From Pteria penguin (lineage: Eukaryota; Mollusca; Bivalvia; Pterioida; Pteriidae), in the NCBI GenBank assembly GCA_035048485.1, contig CM068585.1:55857910-55921909 (forward strand): 64,000 nt of DNA, written 5' to 3'. The notes below the pieces were generated by a model. The model was not told the origin of the DNA and ran no database searches. It was given only the letters and a program-made list of their open reading frames with translations. Positions 60,255 to 64,000 of the stretch are shown in pieces; the stretch's first letter is position 1; the number at the start of each line of letters is the position of its first letter. A program made the position numbers and the translations under genes.

Positions 60255-60838
60255 ATAATGGAATTATGGATTTTTGATTTCCTATAGAAAATTTTCCTTA
60301 CTTGGATGGCGATGTCCCTCGACTCCCATATTTTGGTATCTATATATCTCAATTTGTTCGATTTGTCAGAGGCTGCACCGATGTTTTGGACTTTCAGAAA
60401 CGAAATTTACAAATTACTACTAAACTTTCAACTCAGGGTTACAGATATCACAAGCTAAGGAAAACATTCGGAAAATCCTTCAGATGTTATTCAGAACTTT
60501 TATCTAAATTTGGAAATATTTCTTTTCAACACTATGTATCCAATGGAATTTCCCATTTTTACGGTGATCTCGTATATGAACTAAGGAAAGTAAAAGGCTC
60601 CGATAACGTTATTGTATCATGTAATAAAAAAGTCAAACGTCTTATAAATAGACAATATGGCATTGAGATCATCACAAAGACTATAGGTCTTGTATGTGGC
60701 CCCTCTACAGCCTTATGCAGACTTTTACCTGAACGCTGCACGCTGATTAACAGGGCGGTGGGGGACTATATGACGGGCCTTATCCGAACCTCTTTCAGAG
60801 GAGACATGGTCCTGAACCTCGTCCCCTCTGACTGTTAG
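60255..60838 (+). pseudogene. Penelope-like RT C-terminal fragment (copy F), longest intact piece
   Basis: 178 codons are open from 60302 to the stop at 60836-60838. They cover the thumb and C-terminal part: RLPYFGIYISQFVRFVRGC, YRYHKLRKTFGKSF, SHFYGDLVYELRKVKG, IGLVCGPSTAL and LVPSDC. A TGA just upstream (about 60270) and loss of similarity before 60255 show a 5' truncation. It is the cleanest version of the family in the window and defines its C-terminus. It lacks the palm with the catalytic aspartates. Confidence 0.8.
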
Positions 60839-61285
60839 TCGGGACTACTACAGATCTAGGGTCTTAGCTCACTTTCAGACTGGCAGAGCACGGTTTATCA
60901 TGTTGATGTCGCATATATTTTTTATATTATTATGTGTTTTACAATACCTTACGTATTTATATTTTTATGACCTCTCAATATGCGATACCTGTTGACCCTT
61001 GTTCTTTACATGGAAGATTATTTATAAATTTTTAAATGTATGTCCTTTGATTGTTCTGCTGTTACGGTGAGTGGGAAGGTGGGCCCGTAAGCCGGTTGAC
61101 CACACCATTTGTTTGGCTTTTGTCAAATTAAATGACCGTCCTAAGTCGGTATCGTAATTGCACTACAATCAAATATTTTTGTAATGTGTTATATGTTCTA
61201 GTATATTATTTATATTCATGTATTGTATAGCTCCATGGTGACTTCTGCGACATAACTGAGCCAGTAACTCCTCTTTTTTTCTTTT
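60839..61285 (+). mobile_element. 3' non-coding region of copy F
   Basis: Over 90 percent identical by eye to 2528-2967: GATCTAGGGTCTTAGCTCAC, GTGAGTGGGAAGGTGGGCCC, TCCTAAGTCGGTATCGTAA and CTGAGCCAGTAACTCCTC with a T run. With copies C and D it fixes the element's 3' terminus. Confidence 0.8.
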
Positions 61286-61370
61286 ATGCCATAATTATTT
61301 CCTATGCCACACTTTATAAAAATCATGAGAAAATTCATGACGCAACAACGATGCTCATTAATAAATTTTA

Positions 61371-61570
61371 TTTTCCAATTTTCAAAAACAAATATTCATT
61401 GTACACATGATGGATATTAAAATGATATATACGATTTTTTTTCCAGTCTTCAATGAGAAATATTCATTGCACACATGATGGATATTAAAATGATATATAC
61501 GACTTTTTTCCAGTCTTCAATGGGAAATATTCATTGCACACATGATGGATATTAAAATGATATATACCAT
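61371..61570. repeat. Three-unit tandem repeat, 67-68 bp
   Basis: TATTCATTG recurs at 61393, 61461 and 61528, each followed by ACACATGATGGATATTAAAA and TGATATATAC. The second and third units are almost identical; the first is more diverged. Confidence 0.9.
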
Positions 61571-63008
61571 TCTACTTAGATTGACATAAATTTCAACGCA
61601 AGCTGTTACCCGGATTTCTTTGTTTTTCACACAGAAATTGACACAAACTGGCGATTCTTCCATTTGGATATATCAATTAACGGATTAATTATACCGGCAC
61701 TCATAATTATAATATGTTACTTTAGGTTACTTTTATAGCAATAAAAATAATATACCTTCAGTTTTATCATATTAAATGCTGTTATAATTTGCTGAATATT
61801 GACTTCATTTAAATTTGTCTGATGGCCATGGATAGGTGTGCACAACGCTTAGCGATCGATTTACAACGTATTGTTAGATGGTGACAGGTATACTCAGCCC
61901 AGCTTGTATGTAACTGTATTGGTGAAAGGTGTACAATAGACTAATTGCCGGTTATTTCATGACCGTCTTACTACGTATCGAAACCACGTTCATTGTAATT
62001 TACAATTAAATACGTATAAAAATACATTAATACAGAGATCGTCTGAATGATCACATACGCGAAAGTAAAGGCCCTTCTAACCGTCTTACGGTCAATTGAC
62101 TTCCTGATGCTTTATGGTATGCGTTGCCCTATTATCGTCATATTCAGTTCTGCATTACGTTCAGATTTTTGGATAAGAAAGCGCGTATATTTTTATTCCC
62201 ATGTAGTATACCCATCTACGAATTTAGCGTCAGAAGTTCTGAAAAAAAGCCCGCATAATACAGCAGAAAAGAACCGGTCGGTTGGGTCACAAAGAAAATC
62301 TTGACACGAGATGTGGGGAAACAAAAATATTTTGAATGTGGTCCTGCGAGATCGAATATTAGTGAAGAAGCAGTTATCAACGCCGTTTAAATAGTCTATC
62401 TTTTTATTAATCACTATAAAGAGAAAACAAGTCATAAGATTAAATACCTATAACTTTATAACTGAATTTTTCACAGACGATAGATTTTATAGACTTGAAG
62501 TTTTTAAAAAAGTCTTTTGAGTTTCTCAATATCCAAAAATAAAGAATGCCTGTTCTTGTGCAGATGATATCTGGGTACTTCCGAGGTTTCTCCTTAACTG
62601 CAGATAGAATTTTGATTACGAGAACTGAAAGCGGCTTGATGGAACATTTACCCTATCTTGCAATATATCTTCTTATGAAGTGTAAGAATCCAATATAAGA
62701 GAGATAACTCGAACTTATGATATTTAATACATATGTTATAGGCTTTAAGTTCCAATTTATAGTTTTAAAGGATGAGTGTGGAGCGAGTATACGTACGATA
62801 ACCAGTCTAAACTCTTGAAAAGTCCATTTGGAAGTCCATCACTGGTCTTATCTTAGATAATTATAATGGAGAGAAGCCCCGAATTGCGTCTTTCCTGATT
62901 TTTCCTACACATCATTGATATAACCTTGAAATCAATAATCACAATCCTCTAATTCTCTTCTTTATATCGATTTAATGCACAGAGACTCTTCGGCTAATAA
63001 GGCACCCT
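61571..63008. other. No gene seen
   Basis: AT-rich, with only short frames such as 62047-62304 and 62193-62435. No motif recognised on either strand. Confidence 0.5.
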
Positions 63009-63400
63009 ATATTTCACTTAGATTTCTTCCCCGATAGGGACTCGAATCCACGACATATGGTACCGACTCGTATGCATGACAGCGCGGCCGCGGAAAGTGA
63101 AGGGGTTTTCCTCGACGAAAAGGCAAGCGGATCCTCTTGAAAAATACAATGACTAAAACAGAAATAGACATATAAAGCAAAACTACAATCAGTGAAACAA
63201 CTGAGAGTACTATGGACCTTGGATCTCCAAAGAAATACCGGTAGAAAATAAAGACAAATTAGACAAACATAAAGCAAAAGACACTACAGCTCTACACTCT
63301 ATATTTCACTTATATTCGTTCCCCGACAGGGACTCGAACCCATGACTTATGGTACCTAATCCCATGCATGACAACACAACCGCGGGAAGTGAAAGGATTT
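63009..63400 (-). repeat. Two tRNA-like repeat copies 291 bp apart
   Basis: 63009-63105 and 63301-63395 share ATATTTCACTTA, TTCCCCGAnAGGGACTCGAA and CATGACAnCnCnnCCGCGG. On the minus strand the second shows the box B-like GGGTTCGAGTCCCTGTCGGG. Neither folds into a clean tRNA. The direct repetition suggests a SINE-like unit duplicated with its flank. Confidence 0.55.
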
Positions 63401-64000
63401 ACTATGTCCCGCTATACATTTCTTTTGCTCTAACGTCATGAAGTAGGGAAGTTATCAGTGTGTTTACAACAGATACAAGTCGGAGATTCCGTTGTTAAAT
63501 GTAAAGTCAAGATTTCACCTTTATAGCAGCGATATTCCTGTCGTAACTTAGAACGTTCAAGTGACCTGTGTGTCATTTAGCGCCGCCTGTTCGATAGAAC
63601 TTTGTTTCTACTATTATATTTTCAAACTTTCATCGTATCTGGATTTTCATTCTATGCTCTGGAGTTATTGTTACAGTTATAGTTCGCCTGCGAGGAGGCC
63701 AAAGGTGCATAACTTCAAGTCATACCTTTACATGTTCAAACAACAAATCATCTGAATCTGTCTTCGATAAGATGATTTGTGTACATTATTCATCCTCAAT
63801 TTCTTCCCCTGCTAAAAGGCCAGGCAAAATTTAAAACCTGTTTGTTCAACGTCAAGTCAAAATTTTCATTAACCATCATTTAATCATTTTAGTTGTCTTT
63901 ATTAAGTAGATAAGCGCGATATTATATTTTCAACCCCCCCCCCCAACCATTTTCCCTACCCAAGGGATCAAACCCAAATTTAAAACCCCGGTGCACAACA
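63401..64000. other. No gene seen
   Basis: A C run at 63934-63943. The short frame at 63561-63755 has no motif. The window ends here. Confidence 0.5.

Overview
This is a piece of an AT-rich animal nuclear genome, most likely a marine bivalve mollusc. That is inferred from the repeats: Penelope-like retroelements of the Naiad type, tRNA-derived SINEs, Tx1-like LINEs, mariner, Mutator-like and PIF1-helicase remnants, and TGACCTTGA-rich minisatellites. Coding sequence is split into short exons with GT-AG introns. There is no prokaryotic or organellar signal, no rRNA and no CRISPR array.

The host-gene content is two paralogous multi-exon genes on the minus strand, here called gene A (12633-25032) and gene B (52848-57212). 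I assembled each from six exons. Intron phases are the same at all five junctions, exons 4 and 5 have the same length in both genes (149 and 67 bp), and all splice sites are GT-AG except one GC-AG intron in gene B. They encode 273- and 251-residue type I membrane proteins: signal peptide, an ectodomain with 8 shared cysteines, one transmembrane helix, and a tail with YxxI and YNHL motifs typical of SH2-binding signalling receptors. A terminal exon with an IMPACT/UPF0029 domain (50025-50204, minus) and an unassigned candidate exon (6915-7062, plus) are the other possible host coding pieces.

Most of the remainder is mobile DNA. 1-6.1 kb: head-to-tail, 5'-truncated Penelope-like copies, one split by a 355-bp foldback element, followed by a 349-bp tandem repeat. 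7.9-10.2 kb: a PIF1 helicase C-terminus followed by a second reading frame with a PHD finger, separated only by a SINE. 11.2-11.7 kb: mariner fragment. 12.6-25 kb: gene A, with its introns loaded with SINEs and retroelement ends. 27.8-32.8 kb and 36.3 kb: minus-strand Naiad 3' fragments. 33.7-35.1 kb: a spliced Mutator-like transposase remnant. 37.3-39.3 kb: a DDE transposase joined to a Ulp1-type protease, decayed. 40.3-41.3 kb: LINE 3' fragment. 41.6-44.96 kb: the most complete element, a Naiad with an N-terminal GIY-YIG nuclease, CxC linker and C-terminal reverse transcriptase; it carries an in-frame TGA at a conserved cysteine position. 47.8-49.1 kb: LINE endonuclease fragment. 51-52.1 kb: a 1.16-kb element with terminal inverted repeats. 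52.8-57.2 kb: gene B. 57.5-58.6 kb: ~145-bp minisatellite. 60.3-61.3 kb: another Penelope-like 3' copy.

A short GC-rich core around TCCTCCCGGGCACCTGGTCT recurs in at least seven places, on both strands, inside repeats that otherwise look unrelated. All identifications come from reading motifs by eye; no database search was run.
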